From Nemertoderma westbladi (taxonomy: Eukaryota > Xenacoelomorpha > Nemertodermatida > Nemertodermatidae), in NCBI GenBank assembly GCA_032718475.1, contig JAUCBJ010005545.1, positions 1 to 42,704 of the forward strand: 42,704 nucleotides of DNA. Reading direction: 5' to 3'. Below, piece by piece: positions 10,269-19,167 of this stretch. How positions within the stretch are numbered: the stretch's first letter is position 1; each line of letters starts with the position of its first letter. The position numbers and the translations under genes are program-made. The notes under the pieces were generated by a model that was not told the DNA's origin, made no database searches, and saw nothing but the letters and a program-made list of their open reading frames with translations.

Positions 10269-10985
10269 TCGCTCATCAAATCAAATAAATCAATCATAAT
10301 CGCCAAATCCGAAATAGAAATCGTAATTATTGAAATAAATTAACATTTTATTGAAAATCATAATTTTTTGTAAAATATCTCATTCCACCAAAATGAACTA
10401 AATTTTTCTGACAAATTTTATTCTCTCAAAATAATACCTTGAAATTCGAGTTCGATAACACCTTAACAGAAACAAGGGGGTTATGGTTTTAAAAGGTAAA
10501 GACTTCTTCGACAGTTAGGTAATACTCACAAAGTCTGATGACTTATGTCCAGTAATTATTAAATATAATAAATGGCCTTCAGCGAACGACAATTCTTGCA
10601 ATATTTGAATTCCTACAGTATATCTCAGCTGTTTCTCAACGAAACTCAGACATTGTTACATACTGTCCTAGGAATCCTTGCAACGCAAGCTTTAAAATGA
10701 CGGTTAAATGTGAAGAATGTCATCTTTGTAATCCCCATTTCCTCGAAAAAGTGAATTAAAAAGTCAGACAAAAAATATCATTGCCCATTTAAAAGGGGCA
10801 AAGTAACTATAATTATTACCCGCATTTTAAATCACGAATTGTAAATTGCCTCAGCTTCGTCTCGGATATTATAACTGAACCCTAGAACAAATATCTTGGA
10901 AAATAACTCCAAATGCGGGTAAAAAGCAGGTTACCACTTTCTGAAATATAAAGCATAACAAAGGAGTAGCATTTTAAGTCAAAAA
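10269..10985. other. 3' flank of sorting nexin, no gene seen
   Basis: AT-rich sequence with AATAAA polyadenylation signals at 10284-10289 and again near 10335. No further coding potential was recognised. Confidence 0.5.
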
Positions 10986-10989
10986 TATA

Positions 10990-11258
10990 TTTTTTGCAGA
11001 TGGGGGGAGGGGGGGTGGACTGGACGCAATAAAAATTAATCCCTCTCCAGGGGAAATTCGACGCAAATAACAGCTGATTGTTCTCAAAAATAAAACTGTA
11101 ACCTGTTCTATCGTACTCAGTTTATTGTTTTGATTAAAATAACGTGGCACTGTAACCTGCTCCTTTCCCTAAATTGAGAATTTAACATTGAGGCGGGATA
11201 TTAATTCGCCAAGTTGGGATTTGCGTCCAGTCCCCCCCCCCCCCTGTCTCATTTTTTA
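10990..11258. repeat. Short element with inverted G/C-run ends
   Basis: GGGGGGGTGGACTGGACGCAA near 11006-11030 is mirrored by TTGCGTCCAGTCCCCCCC near 11220-11245. The interval contains an inverse-oriented copy of the GTAACCTGCTCCTTTCCC / GTTTATTGTTTTG repeat that also occurs on the right side of the Polinton (31.1-31.4 and 33.0-33.3 kb). It is MITE-like. Confidence 0.6.
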
Positions 11259-11442
11259 GCTCTGGCCGCTAAGGGGCGTCAAAAATGAATTTAATAAAAA
11301 TAAACTATCTTGTGCTGAGTTGCAACACTAACTGTCAAGTAAGCTTGTTATATGCCCTTTCTAATGTTATATGTACTGACCCATAAGACAGTAAGAAGTT
11401 TTGTTCGTGGCCTTGCACGCGAGGTAGAATAAAACGTATGTC

Positions 11443-11448
11443 CTTGTC
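11443..11448. repeat. Target-site duplication, left (CTTGTC)
   Basis: Six bases immediately outside the left TIR, identical to 30541-30546. A 6-bp duplication is what Polinton integrases generate. Confidence 0.9.
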
Positions 11449-12053
11449 AGTAGTAGAGGAAGAGGGTTCCTCACCATAGTCCTCCCTAGCTTGGGCTATG
11501 GGAGATATCTCGGAGGACTATTCAAAATGCCAAATTCCGGTGCTAAATTACGGTGTTTAATGACCATCTGCCACCATCAGTATTGATTCGCGTCGTTGCC
11601 ATCAACCAATCATCGATATTCACCTACGCGTAGCCTAACCTAGCGATGCCCACCTTACTCGACTGCTGTTACCACCCGTCAGTATTGATTCGCATTGTTG
11701 CATCAACCAATCATCGATATTCATCTTCGCGTAGCCTAACCTCACGATGCATGGCTAGCCCCCACCCCACACCACGCTATTATATTATATCGTTTGCCAA
11801 CTCATCGATTTACCCTCCGCTAGAGCTACTCGACTGCTGTTACCAAACTAACTAACTAACCAACCAACCAACCAGTATGATACATGAAATTCCGCTACGC
11901 GTCACATACACGTTCTCGCATTTCCATAGTTACTCAACCTAACCTAACCCTCTGCATCTACACCATATTGAAAGGCTACTAACATTATACCGCGTGTTTT
12001 TATTATAATTATTGATTATTATTATTACGCACAACCCAATGATTTATATTCCT
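11449..12053 (+). repeat. Left terminal inverted repeat
   Basis: The first 166 bases (11449-11614) are identical to the inverse of the right end, and the next ~150 differ at about six positions. Internally it holds two tandem ~105-bp copies (each with CAGTATTGATTCGC, CGCGTAGCCTAACCT and CTCGACTGCTGTTACC) and (CCAA)n/(CTAA)n tracts. Compared with the right arm it lacks about 195 bp just after GGCTAGCCCCCAC. Confidence 0.93.
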
Positions 12054-12230
12054 ACTCTCGCTACCAACCAACCAACCAACCAACCTTCTCAGTTTAAGAC
12101 CTGTATTATTTTTGAAAATATCTTATACTGTATATAATCTCTTGCTTTAATCACAATTAATCATTTATAATGGTTTTAGTTTAAAAGTTTTTACTTTGTT
12201 TGTTTGATTTACAATAAAATAAATTAAATA

Positions 12231-12674
12231 ATGTCTTCTGATTCCGATATGGTTATGCCAATAGTAAGGCATTCATTTTTTGCAGAAGATGGTGAAGCCT
12301 ATATTGTTATTGATTATACAATTTACCGTCGAGGAGATGATAAATATAAAATCGATTTTTCTGAAAAAGCCAGGAAAGTTTTAAGCTCAATTGATATTGA
12401 TGCTTCTGAAAATAGCATTCATCTCTTAGATTACAACCTAAAAGTTGATCATGTGGGAAAATTAATCAACATCTTACTATTATCCATGATAGAGGGGTTA
12501 ATTGTTATTACACAATACAACGAAGCTGGTGAAAAGTTTGAAATACGGCTAAATCGGCATAACCCCTACGAAATTATGTCTTTCTTTATTGTAATGATTT
12601 CAAAAGAATCCTTTGTCGAAACTGAAGAATCAACAGATAATGTGGAATTTGTTGAAAATATCATTGATTCTTGA
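12231..12674 (+). CDS. Polinton protein of unknown function (147 aa)
   Basis: First gene inside the left TIR, with ATG at 12231 after an AT-rich leader. The 147-residue product is acidic and mixed alpha/beta in appearance, with a hydrophobic stretch LINILLLSMIEGLIVI near residues 83-98 and an acidic C terminus. I recognise no domain or catalytic motif. The frame is intact although many neighbours are broken. Codon use is AT-rich like the rest of the element, which supports a real element gene rather than host sequence. Confidence 0.6.
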   Translation: MSSDSDMVMPIVRHSFFAEDGEAYIVIDYTIYRRGDDKYKIDFSEKARKVLSSIDIDASENSIHLLDYNLKVDHVGKLINILLLSMIEGLIVITQYNEAGEKFEIRLNRHNPYEIMSFFIVMISKESFVETEESTDNVEFVENIIDS

Positions 12675-12859
12675 CTTTTCCCCCTATATTATAAATATTT
12701 TATGACTATTTTTAAAATTTTGATCTTTTTAATTATGAAAAAAAAATCAAATTTTAAATAATCGAAAATTGTAGTAGTATTTGTATATACAGTATATCGG
12801 ATTTGTTTGTTTGTTGTGTATTGAGGTAATTATTTTCAATTTACTTTAAAATTTGGAAA

Positions 12860-13309
12860 ATGGATATTTTAAACGAAAAATGTCCAGTTTGCTATTCTAA
12901 GTTATTGCAACATCGAGATTATTATAAATGTGAAAATAAACATGCAACTTGTATGCAATGTATTGTACAATATTCCGAAATGAATAATTATTGTTCTAAA
13001 ATTTGTCCTATTTGTCGCGCGCCCATATCTAAGTTAAATATAAAGTTGGCGAGATACAACCCCTATTATTGGAAAGAGCTACGAAATATAACTTATATTT
13101 CCGCGCAAAGTAATGATCCAGGAGATTTATTTACAATATTGGAGAATATTTTTTATAGAAATGTAGTACGACGGTGTTGCTACTATGTTCCTTATTTTTT
13201 TAGCAGCAAACATAAAAAAATCATTAGCGCGAAATTCCCGGGAAGTGATTTCCAAACTGCTGATGTTACCTATCATTATTTCGCGTATAAAGATGCTCAC
13301 CATGCTTGA
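12860..13309 (+). CDS. RING-finger protein, putative E3 ubiquitin ligase (149 aa)
   Basis: The N terminus carries a C3HC4-type RING: C8-x2-C11, C24, H28, C31-x2-C34, C49-x2-C52, ending CPICRAPI. RING domains recruit E2 enzymes and usually confer ubiquitin-ligase activity. In virus-like elements such proteins typically act on host defence or replication factors, but the target here is unknown. The C-terminal ~95 residues are basic/aromatic with no recognised domain. ATG at 12860 has an A at -3, and the frame is intact. RING genes are an accessory rather than a core Polinton gene. Confidence 0.82.
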   Translation: MDILNEKCPVCYSKLLQHRDYYKCENKHATCMQCIVQYSEMNNYCSKICPICRAPISKLNIKLARYNPYYWKELRNITYISAQSNDPGDLFTILENIFYRNVVRRCCYYVPYFFSSKHKKIISAKFPGSDFQTADVTYHYFAYKDAHHA

Positions 13310-13526
13310 AATTACATTGAAAATGAGTCTATACTATAATTGGAAATAGCACCTTTTGTTGCAGCGAGCGTCACATACTGTAGTTGTGTCATATGTTAAT
13401 TAAATATACAGCACTCTAATACTGTAGTTGCATCAATTATTGTTATATACATAGTAATGGTGATGGTTTATTGATATTTATATTATATTATATTGTATTT
13501 TTGATATATCTTAATAATAATAATAA

Positions 13527-14211
13527 ATGGCTGACTTTAATTCAGGTCCATATAATTTAAACTTTCAAATGGGAACGAGTATGATAATTTCTGGCCCATC
13601 TGGTTCCGGAAAGTCTACATTTGTTGGCAATTTAATTAAACACAAGAATGGTTGTTTCAACGAACCCCCCTTGCGAGTATTGTATTGTTACGGGAGCAAT
13701 CCCCCGACTATTCCCGGTATTACTCACCTTTACAAAGGTTTGCCTGAAAATATAGATAGTTTAGTGAATAGTCGAGATTTATTAATTATAGATGATTTAT
13801 TAACAGAAACTGAGTCCAGTACAGCTTTAACTGTATTGTTTACTAAGGTAGCTCATCATTCCAATATATTTATTTGTTTTATAATGCAAAACATGTTTTA
13901 CGGTGGGAAGCATAACCGCACAAGATCAATTAATAGCCATACCTTAGTATTAATGAAAAATCCGCGAGACAGTTTATCGGTTTTAAATTTCGCGAAGCAG
14001 ATGTTACCAGGGCAGACCAAATTTTTAGTAGATTTCCTATCAAGATGCGACTATTGAACCATTTTCACATTTCTTAATTGATTTACGACAGGAAACACCC
14101 GAACATTTAAGATTTAGATCGGTTATATTTCGTAATCATAATTGTTACATCAAAAATTACATTGACTATAAACGTAGCGAAAATAATAATAATAATAATA
14201 ATAATAATTAA
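13527..14211 (+). pseudogene. Polinton genome-packaging ATPase (FtsK/HerA, A32-like), frameshifted near the 3' end
   Basis: The ATPase that pumps element DNA into capsids. The first frame (13527-14057) has Walker A GPSGSGKST at residues 23-31, Walker B LLIIDDLL at 85-92, and the sensor-like FICFIMQN at 115-122. At about 14031-14037 the conserved C-terminal continuation moves to the +1 frame (14035-14211). There a block ending in a FLIDLRQETPEHLRFR-type motif matches what Polinton ATPases have after their last helix, followed by an Asn run encoded by (AAT)n. The in-frame TGA at 14055-14057 truncates the protein by about 55 residues. ATG at 13527 follows a (TAA)n leader. The core catalytic motifs are intact, so a truncated product could still fold in part. 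Confidence 0.88.
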
Positions 14212-14244
14212 TATTTTGTAACAATTTTCAATAATGTTGCAACA

Positions 14245-14628
14245 ATGAATAGACTTGTGCAGAAATATCGTAACGAATTGGAATTTCTACGCAGCGCTAC
14301 CGCTCAACAAAGAACTTATTTTATTAACCATACCGCGAGTAACGAATTAATACGGCTCCTTGTAAATACCGCATTAAATGTTCTAAAAGGTAACGTACAA
14401 TTGACCCTTCATTCATTTAGAAATATTCGTCGTTATAAAAAGGTATTAAAATCACTCAACCGCAAAACAAAAAATATATCAAGTTACAGAAAAAAGTTAA
14501 CCAATCAATCTGGAGGCATACTACCGTTTCTAATACCCTTACTCGGCATTGGTGCGAAACTCGCCGCGAGTGCTGGCGCCGCCGCTGCTGGAGCGGCTAT
14601 TGCGAAAAAAATTAACCGCGGACGGTAA
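14245..14628 (+). CDS. Small basic Polinton protein with C-terminal hydrophobic segment (127 aa)
   Basis: Residues 1-85 are rich in Arg/Lys and helical (NRLVQKYRNELEFL at the start, IRRYKKVLKSLNRKTKN at 61-77). Residues 90-120 are a Gly/Ala/Leu hydrophobic segment (GGILPFLIPLLGIGAK, then an Ala run), ending KKINRGR. The layout of basic helix, then GGxLP and a small-residue hydrophobic tail is a recurrent small ORF of Polintons and adintovirus-like elements. By position it is a candidate membrane-active or core structural protein. The role is inferred, not shown. The frame is intact; the stop TAA is followed by the next ATG after one base. Confidence 0.7.
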   Translation: MNRLVQKYRNELEFLRSATAQQRTYFINHTASNELIRLLVNTALNVLKGNVQLTLHSFRNIRRYKKVLKSLNRKTKNISSYRKKLTNQSGGILPFLIPLLGIGAKLAASAGAAAAGAAIAKKINRGR

Positions 14629-14630
14629 TA

Positions 14631-14777
14631 ATGGTTAAAACGGGAGTAACATTTAGAAAATTATATTTAGTATTGAGTAAACCGTTAGCTACTGATTTAA
14701 AACCTCAAGATATACCTAGAGTAAATACTACAAAAAGAAAACCCTTTAAAACATCAACTTCAAAGAAAATAAAATAA
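14631..14777 (+). CDS. Very short basic ORF (48 aa)
   Basis: ATG at 14631, one base after the stop of the preceding gene, reads VTFRKLYLVLSK at residues 6-17 and ends in a Lys/Thr/Ser-rich tail. The tight spacing and AT-rich codon use match neighbouring element genes, and Polintons often have a mini-ORF with a similar FRKLYLV-like start in this position. I cannot assign a function. Confidence 0.5.
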   Translation: MVKTGVTFRKLYLVLSKPLATDLKPQDIPRVNTTKRKPFKTSTSKKIK

Positions 14778-14849
14778 TTTCAGCTGTTTTTACGGTGATG
14801 CCCTTTATAAGAGATTTGAATATACATATTACTTGCGGTTGTCGAAAAG

Positions 14850-15922
14850 ATGCCACGCAAGATGAGACCGATTTTATCCTGAAGCTTAGACAAAAAACTG
14901 TTAAGAATTTATTTAGATCCTTCATCGCCTGCGGGTTTTGCAAGTATCGCAAAATTAGCAAAAGCCGCAAACATCAAACCAGCTCAAGCCCAGAAATGGT
15001 TGAGCGGGCAAAAGACATACTCCCTTCACGCACCACGTAGACATCATTATCCAACATCTAAAATATTCACGGGAGGGTTAAAAGATATATATATGATAGA
15101 TCTGGTGGATATGCAGTAATATAAATCACAAAATAATAATTATAACTATATATTAACATGTATTGATGCCTTTAGCCGGCTTGCTTTTGCCTATGGTATG
15201 AAGACAAAAACAGGTATTGAAATTATTAGTATATTGCAAAAAATATTCCAGAAGGGTAAACCAAACAGAATCGCGACTGATCAAGGTTCCGAGTTTCTAA
15301 ATAAATCTGTAAGGAAATATTTAGATACTATTGGTGTACAGTATTACGTAATGTACTCTGTGAATAAGGCGGCTATTGTCGAGAGATTCAATAGAAAATT
15401 AAAAACAAAGATGTTCAAAATTTTCACGCAACGGAGAAATAATGTTTGGATAAAAATTTTACTGAAGCTTATCTTTGCTTATAATAGGTCATTTCATAGG
15501 ACTATACAAATGACGCCCATTGAAGTTAATAAGTTTAATGAAACTGAAGTAATTAATCTGTCTAGATTAATCACAATAAAATAAAATTTAAAGTTGGAGA
15601 TACAGTACGATTATCTATCGCGCGTACTGCTTTTGCTAAAGGCTATCGAGAACAATGGACACGTGAATTATTTATTATTCATCGGGTCAGATTGGATAGA
15701 GTACCAGCGGTAATGTTCGATATTAAGGACAGAACCGGTGCTATAATAAATGGTTCATTTTATTCATACGAACTCCAAAAGGTCCACCCGAGTAGTAATA
15801 TTTATCTTCCGATTGACAAAAATATTGGCAAACTTAAAGAATGTGTACGCAATGGGAAAAAAGAATATTTAGTCCGATTCATTGGATCCAAGAAACAGTC
15901 GTGGGTACAGCATATTCAATAA
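14850..15922 (+). pseudogene. Polinton integrase (RVE family, DDE) with two stops and a frameshift
   Basis: Catalyses insertion of the element and creates the 6-bp duplication. The start MPRK at 14850 fits the family; a TGA follows at 14880. The N-terminal region (YLDPSSPAGF near 14910-14939, then KWLSGQKTYSLHAPR) leads to the catalytic core. The first Asp is in IDLVDMQ, directly before a TAA at 15117-15119. The second Asp is in ATDQGSEF (about 15273-15296) and the Glu in IVERFNRKLK (about 15375-15404), giving an Asp-to-Glu spacing of 34. At 15570-15587 the reading shifts frame into the C-terminal SH3-like part (FKVGDTVRLS, GSFYSYELQKV) and a chromodomain-like tail (KKEYLVRFIG, QSWV), ending at 15922. 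All catalytic residues are still encoded, but not in one frame. Confidence 0.9.
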
Positions 15923-16184
15923 GTTTAGGTTTATACTGTATATTAATTCATTTTGGTCACATATGACCGTAATTAATCAATATTAACTCGAATGATATTA
16001 CTATACTATACTGTAAGTCTAATATCTATAGTTCATTCGCTTTAAATAAAGCCAGTAAAATATTGATCCCTCGCATATACTGTAGAAGCGGCAATGAACG
16101 TGGTCACAGATGTCTATAGTTTAACATTATACAGTACAGTATGTACAAAGGAGTCAAGTAGAGAGAGCTTAAATAATAATAATA
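15923..16184. promoter_or_regulatory. Intergenic leader with (TAA)n before the minor capsid gene
   Basis: A non-coding AT-rich spacer that ends in TAAATAATAATAATAATGG, placing a TAA-triplet run directly against the start codon, as also seen before the ATPase gene. Function is inferred. Confidence 0.4.
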
Positions 16185-17767
16185 ATGGCTGTAGATACAT
16201 ATATCACTCTAGTTTCAGATAGCTCATTAAACACATACCCCAATAATAACTCTAGCGAGTTTACTGTTGATTTAGCCGAAGAATTATATATTGGTCCAAA
16301 TTCTAAAATTGGGCTTGCTGAGATTGAATACCAAGCAACATACAGTAATATTACTCTGCAAACTCAAATCTCGCTGTCAATCGGGGTAGATGCAAAAGAT
16401 GCCAAATTATACAGTTTATTTCCTAGTATGCATAGCTCTATTCAAGTCATTATTGATGATATAAATAAACTGTTTCATTCTGAAGCGAAATATAGAGATT
16501 TCGAATTCATTTTTAATACAAATAATTCTAGAATTAAATTTAAATTTCCTAAAAAGTTGAAAAAAATACAATTAAGTCTACGCGGTGATTTAATATAAAT
16601 TCTAGGCTTAAAACAGTTATTGGATCAGAATCATCCAGGTATTCCGAATTGGGATATACAGTACAGGCCACCAGAAAAAGCAGATTTCATCCAATGTGAT
16701 CACATGTGAACACATTTGTTCAAGTCATCTGATTGGCAGGTTATGGCTAGATATCTTCTAGATCACACAGCAGGAGGCTAACTTGCTGGGACCGACAAAG
16801 GCTTTGTATGCGGTGCACCTGTATGTCTGATATCAGGTAGATGAGAGAGCCCCCAGGGCGTAACATTGAGGACATGGGCTGTATTGGTAGAGAGATAACT
16901 ACATACAAGACCACATGGAGGTTCATGGAGTGTATGTGAGTGGCTGGGTATGTGGATGGAGGAGCCTAGACCATTAAATAATTAATTTAGTGCAGGGTGA
17001 TGTCGCGCCATTAGTCTGACACCGAGAGGGCACAGAGAAACACCAGAAGATGCCTTAACAGCACTAACTATAGGCCTGCCTACTAGAGACTATTAACCGC
17101 ATACTATAAAGGTAAACAAAATCCTTATCGCATTTCCATCTGCAGTAAGTGACAGTTCGCGGCAAACTACAGAGAGTTTCCAGATTACTAAGCGTTTCAA
17201 AAGTATTCAATTGTATCCTTTGGCGAAAAAATTTTGGTTGTTGCCAATTCAATTATGTTCAATTATGTTCAATTGTCCCGTTCAACAACATTACATTACA
17301 CTGGTACACATTTGATAAAATGTGTTCACAATTGTATAAATCTGCGTTTTCTGGTAGCCTGTACTGTATGCAGTACCACTACAGTGGATGAATTAAGCAA
17401 TATAGAACAGCCGATATTAATTTTAAATTATAGTGGACCAAAAATTTCGGAAATTGGGATTTTAGATTTTCCAAATCCCACGAATATTACTCGTAATAAA
17501 GATACAATCTTCATATATACAGATATTATTGAGAGCTCTTTTGTTGGTGACGCTTTAGCTCCGCTCTTAAGAACCTGTCCTTTAACACAATTAAATCGAA
17601 AATATATTAATCACAAATACGAGAGCATTTGCTATTACTCATTATTGAATAAAAAACTAAAAACAATCTTAATTACTTTACGTGACGGCCAAGGTGAATT
17701 AATTAATTTCAACGGTGGTCGCACTGTTATAACACTTAAGTTAATACGCGGTGGTGGTGATGGATGA
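16185..17767 (+). pseudogene. Minor capsid (penton-like) protein, paralogue A, interrupted
   Basis: Vertex (single jelly-roll) capsid protein of Polintons. The N-terminal half (16185-16598) reads VDTYITLVSDSSLNTYPNN and then the strand-rich core, with an in-frame TAA at 16596-16598. The frame then stays open through an LGLKQLL block to about 16686. A stretch of different composition (about 16690-17110) breaks the gene, and coherent but startless reading resumes at 17112. The conserved C terminus (17385-17750, frame 2) has IFIYTDIIESSFVGDALAPL and GRTVITLKL, the family's YTDI..VGD..aPLLR and terminal TLHF-like strand. It ends at 17767, overlapping the ATG of paralogue B by 8 bases. It shares end motifs with paralogue B, so the two look like a tandem duplication. 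Confidence 0.75.
16690..17111. other. Foreign-looking insertion within minor capsid paralogue A
   Basis: About 420 bp with less AT-rich, host-like sequence (TAGGCCTGCC, TAGAGACT words) between two coherent halves of the gene. No ORF and no clear terminal repeats were found, so it may be a small non-autonomous repeat or a rearranged segment. Confidence 0.45.
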
Positions 17768-18605
17768 ATTCTATGTTAGGCTACCAAGTAACTCCTGTCC
17801 AATTGATTTTCCCCGTAATACCGGTAGTAATTATCAGATCAATTTCCATGGTGCCTTACCTATAAATCCAAACGAAAACTGGGTGGTAGGTATAAAAAGT
17901 ATATTTTACTTAGCCACGTTACCGTCCATGTATAACAATGTAGAGAATGTTATTTTATTAAAAAAAGGGAAAAAAAAATTTGAGGATACACTTCCATCCG
18001 GCTTGTTCTACAGTATCAATGACATTATAGATTATTTTAACACTGGGGCGTTGAAAGATAAATTACAAATAGTTGAAAATACTCAGCAAAATAGGTTGCA
18101 ATTTATTTTAGGGAAAACTGTACGAGAGTTATTTATAGGTCAACAATTAGCCTATTATTTTGGAATTACTGAAAATAATCTCGGTGCGAATTTAAATCTA
18201 AATTTTAAAATTATTTTGAAGACGAAAAATAATATAAAGGGTTATTTAATAAAGATTATTGGAAATGAAGAAAAAGCTTACCAGATGGTATTTTTATGTC
18301 CTCAACCACCCAATTCTATTCCAGAACCTAAGTCGAACATGTACGTGACTACTAATATAATTGAAAATGAATATATTAATGATTTTGGTTTAGCTTTACT
18401 TCGTCGCGTGGCGATACCTGATGACATGAAATATGGTAGTGTAATAAATAAAGAATTTGCCAAGGATACAATTCATTATATTCCTATAAAAAAATCATAT
18501 AAGATAACATACATTCATATTGAAATAACAGACAAAGAAGGAAAAGATTTGAATTTTGAATACGGCACAACTTCTATTACCTTACACTTTAAAAAAATAA
18601 ATTAA
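17760..18605 (+). CDS. Minor capsid (penton-like) protein, paralogue B (281 aa)
   Basis: An intact gene for the predicted penton-type vertex protein of the Polinton capsid. The N terminus has FYVRLPSNSCPIDFPRNT and WVVGIKSIFY, the family's opening strands. The C-terminal third has MYVTTNIIENEYINDFG followed by LALLRRV, and the closing strand TTSITLHFKK. I chose ATG 17760 because the upstream in-frame codons are GTG. It overlaps the end of paralogue A by 8 bases and stops at 18605, one base before the ATG of the pX-like gene at 18607, so the capsid genes are tightly packed. At 281 residues it is somewhat longer than paralogue A's readable part. Confidence 0.8.
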   Translation: MDEFYVRLPSNSCPIDFPRNTGSNYQINFHGALPINPNENWVVGIKSIFYLATLPSMYNNVENVILLKKGKKKFEDTLPSGLFYSINDIIDYFNTGALKDKLQIVENTQQNRLQFILGKTVRELFIGQQLAYYFGITENNLGANLNLNFKIILKTKNNIKGYLIKIIGNEEKAYQMVFLCPQPPNSIPEPKSNMYVTTNIIENEYINDFGLALLRRVAIPDDMKYGSVINKEFAKDTIHYIPIKKSYKITYIHIEITDKEGKDLNFEYGTTSITLHFKKIN

Positions 18606-18606
18606 A

Positions 18607-19167
18607 ATGGATTCCAATTTATTTCAAAGATACAGTAAACCTCAATATGGTGGTGCAGACTCTAATCTTGCTGTTTTTAAAGGTGGTAGAAGTACGAGAG
18701 GCTCGACGCAAGTTCCTGTTTTTCGAGGTGGTTCATATATTGACCCTTACGGTCAACAATTGGTGCATTTGGTCCAAACTTAAAACAACGTCGATTTCAA
18801 CGTTATCGTAGAGGTATGCGGACAAATCAACACGGGGAAGGTATATTTACAGACGCTTTATCTACATTGAAAAAATTTGGAAAGCCATTAGCAAAAAAAG
18901 TTTTACAAAAAGCTTTACCATTTACCACAAAATTTATGAGAACACGTAATACCAAAAGGTAAGCGGGTCTTACATCAGCAGGCTAATACGGTTATTAATA
19001 AAGCATTAAACAAAATGAAACCATCAACAAGATCGGTCGTAGAAAATGTTTATAGAGATTTAAAGCGACCGACTAGACCAATGTCTATGAACATACATCA
19101 TCGTCATAGTAAAAATAGAAAAATAAAAGGCAAACTGAAACACTGCGAAAAAGGTATCTTTTTATAA
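18607..19167 (+). pseudogene. pX/pVI-like basic capsid-associated protein, two frameshifts
   Basis: A Gly/Arg-rich protein immediately upstream of the major capsid gene, the position of the adenovirus pX/pVI-like gene in Polintons. The first part (18607-18783, frame 1) is Gly-rich (FKGGRSTRGSTQVPVFRGG). The middle is in frame 0 (about 18762-18962) with GEGIFTDALSTLKKFGKPL, the amphipathic GxGifs..lkkf..P family helix. The last part is in frame 1 again (18964-19167), ending in a Lys-rich KGIFL tail. The final TAA shares one base with the major capsid ATG (TAATG). The two shifts (near 18760 and 18960) compensate each other, consistent with two single indels. Analogous proteins bind DNA or lyse membranes; the exact role is inferred. 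Confidence 0.68.

Noticed and set aside
17760-18605. Earlier start (GTG at 17751) for minor capsid paralogue B
   Set aside because: The upstream codons are GTG repeats. The ATG at 17760 is the first methionine and still overlaps the previous gene.
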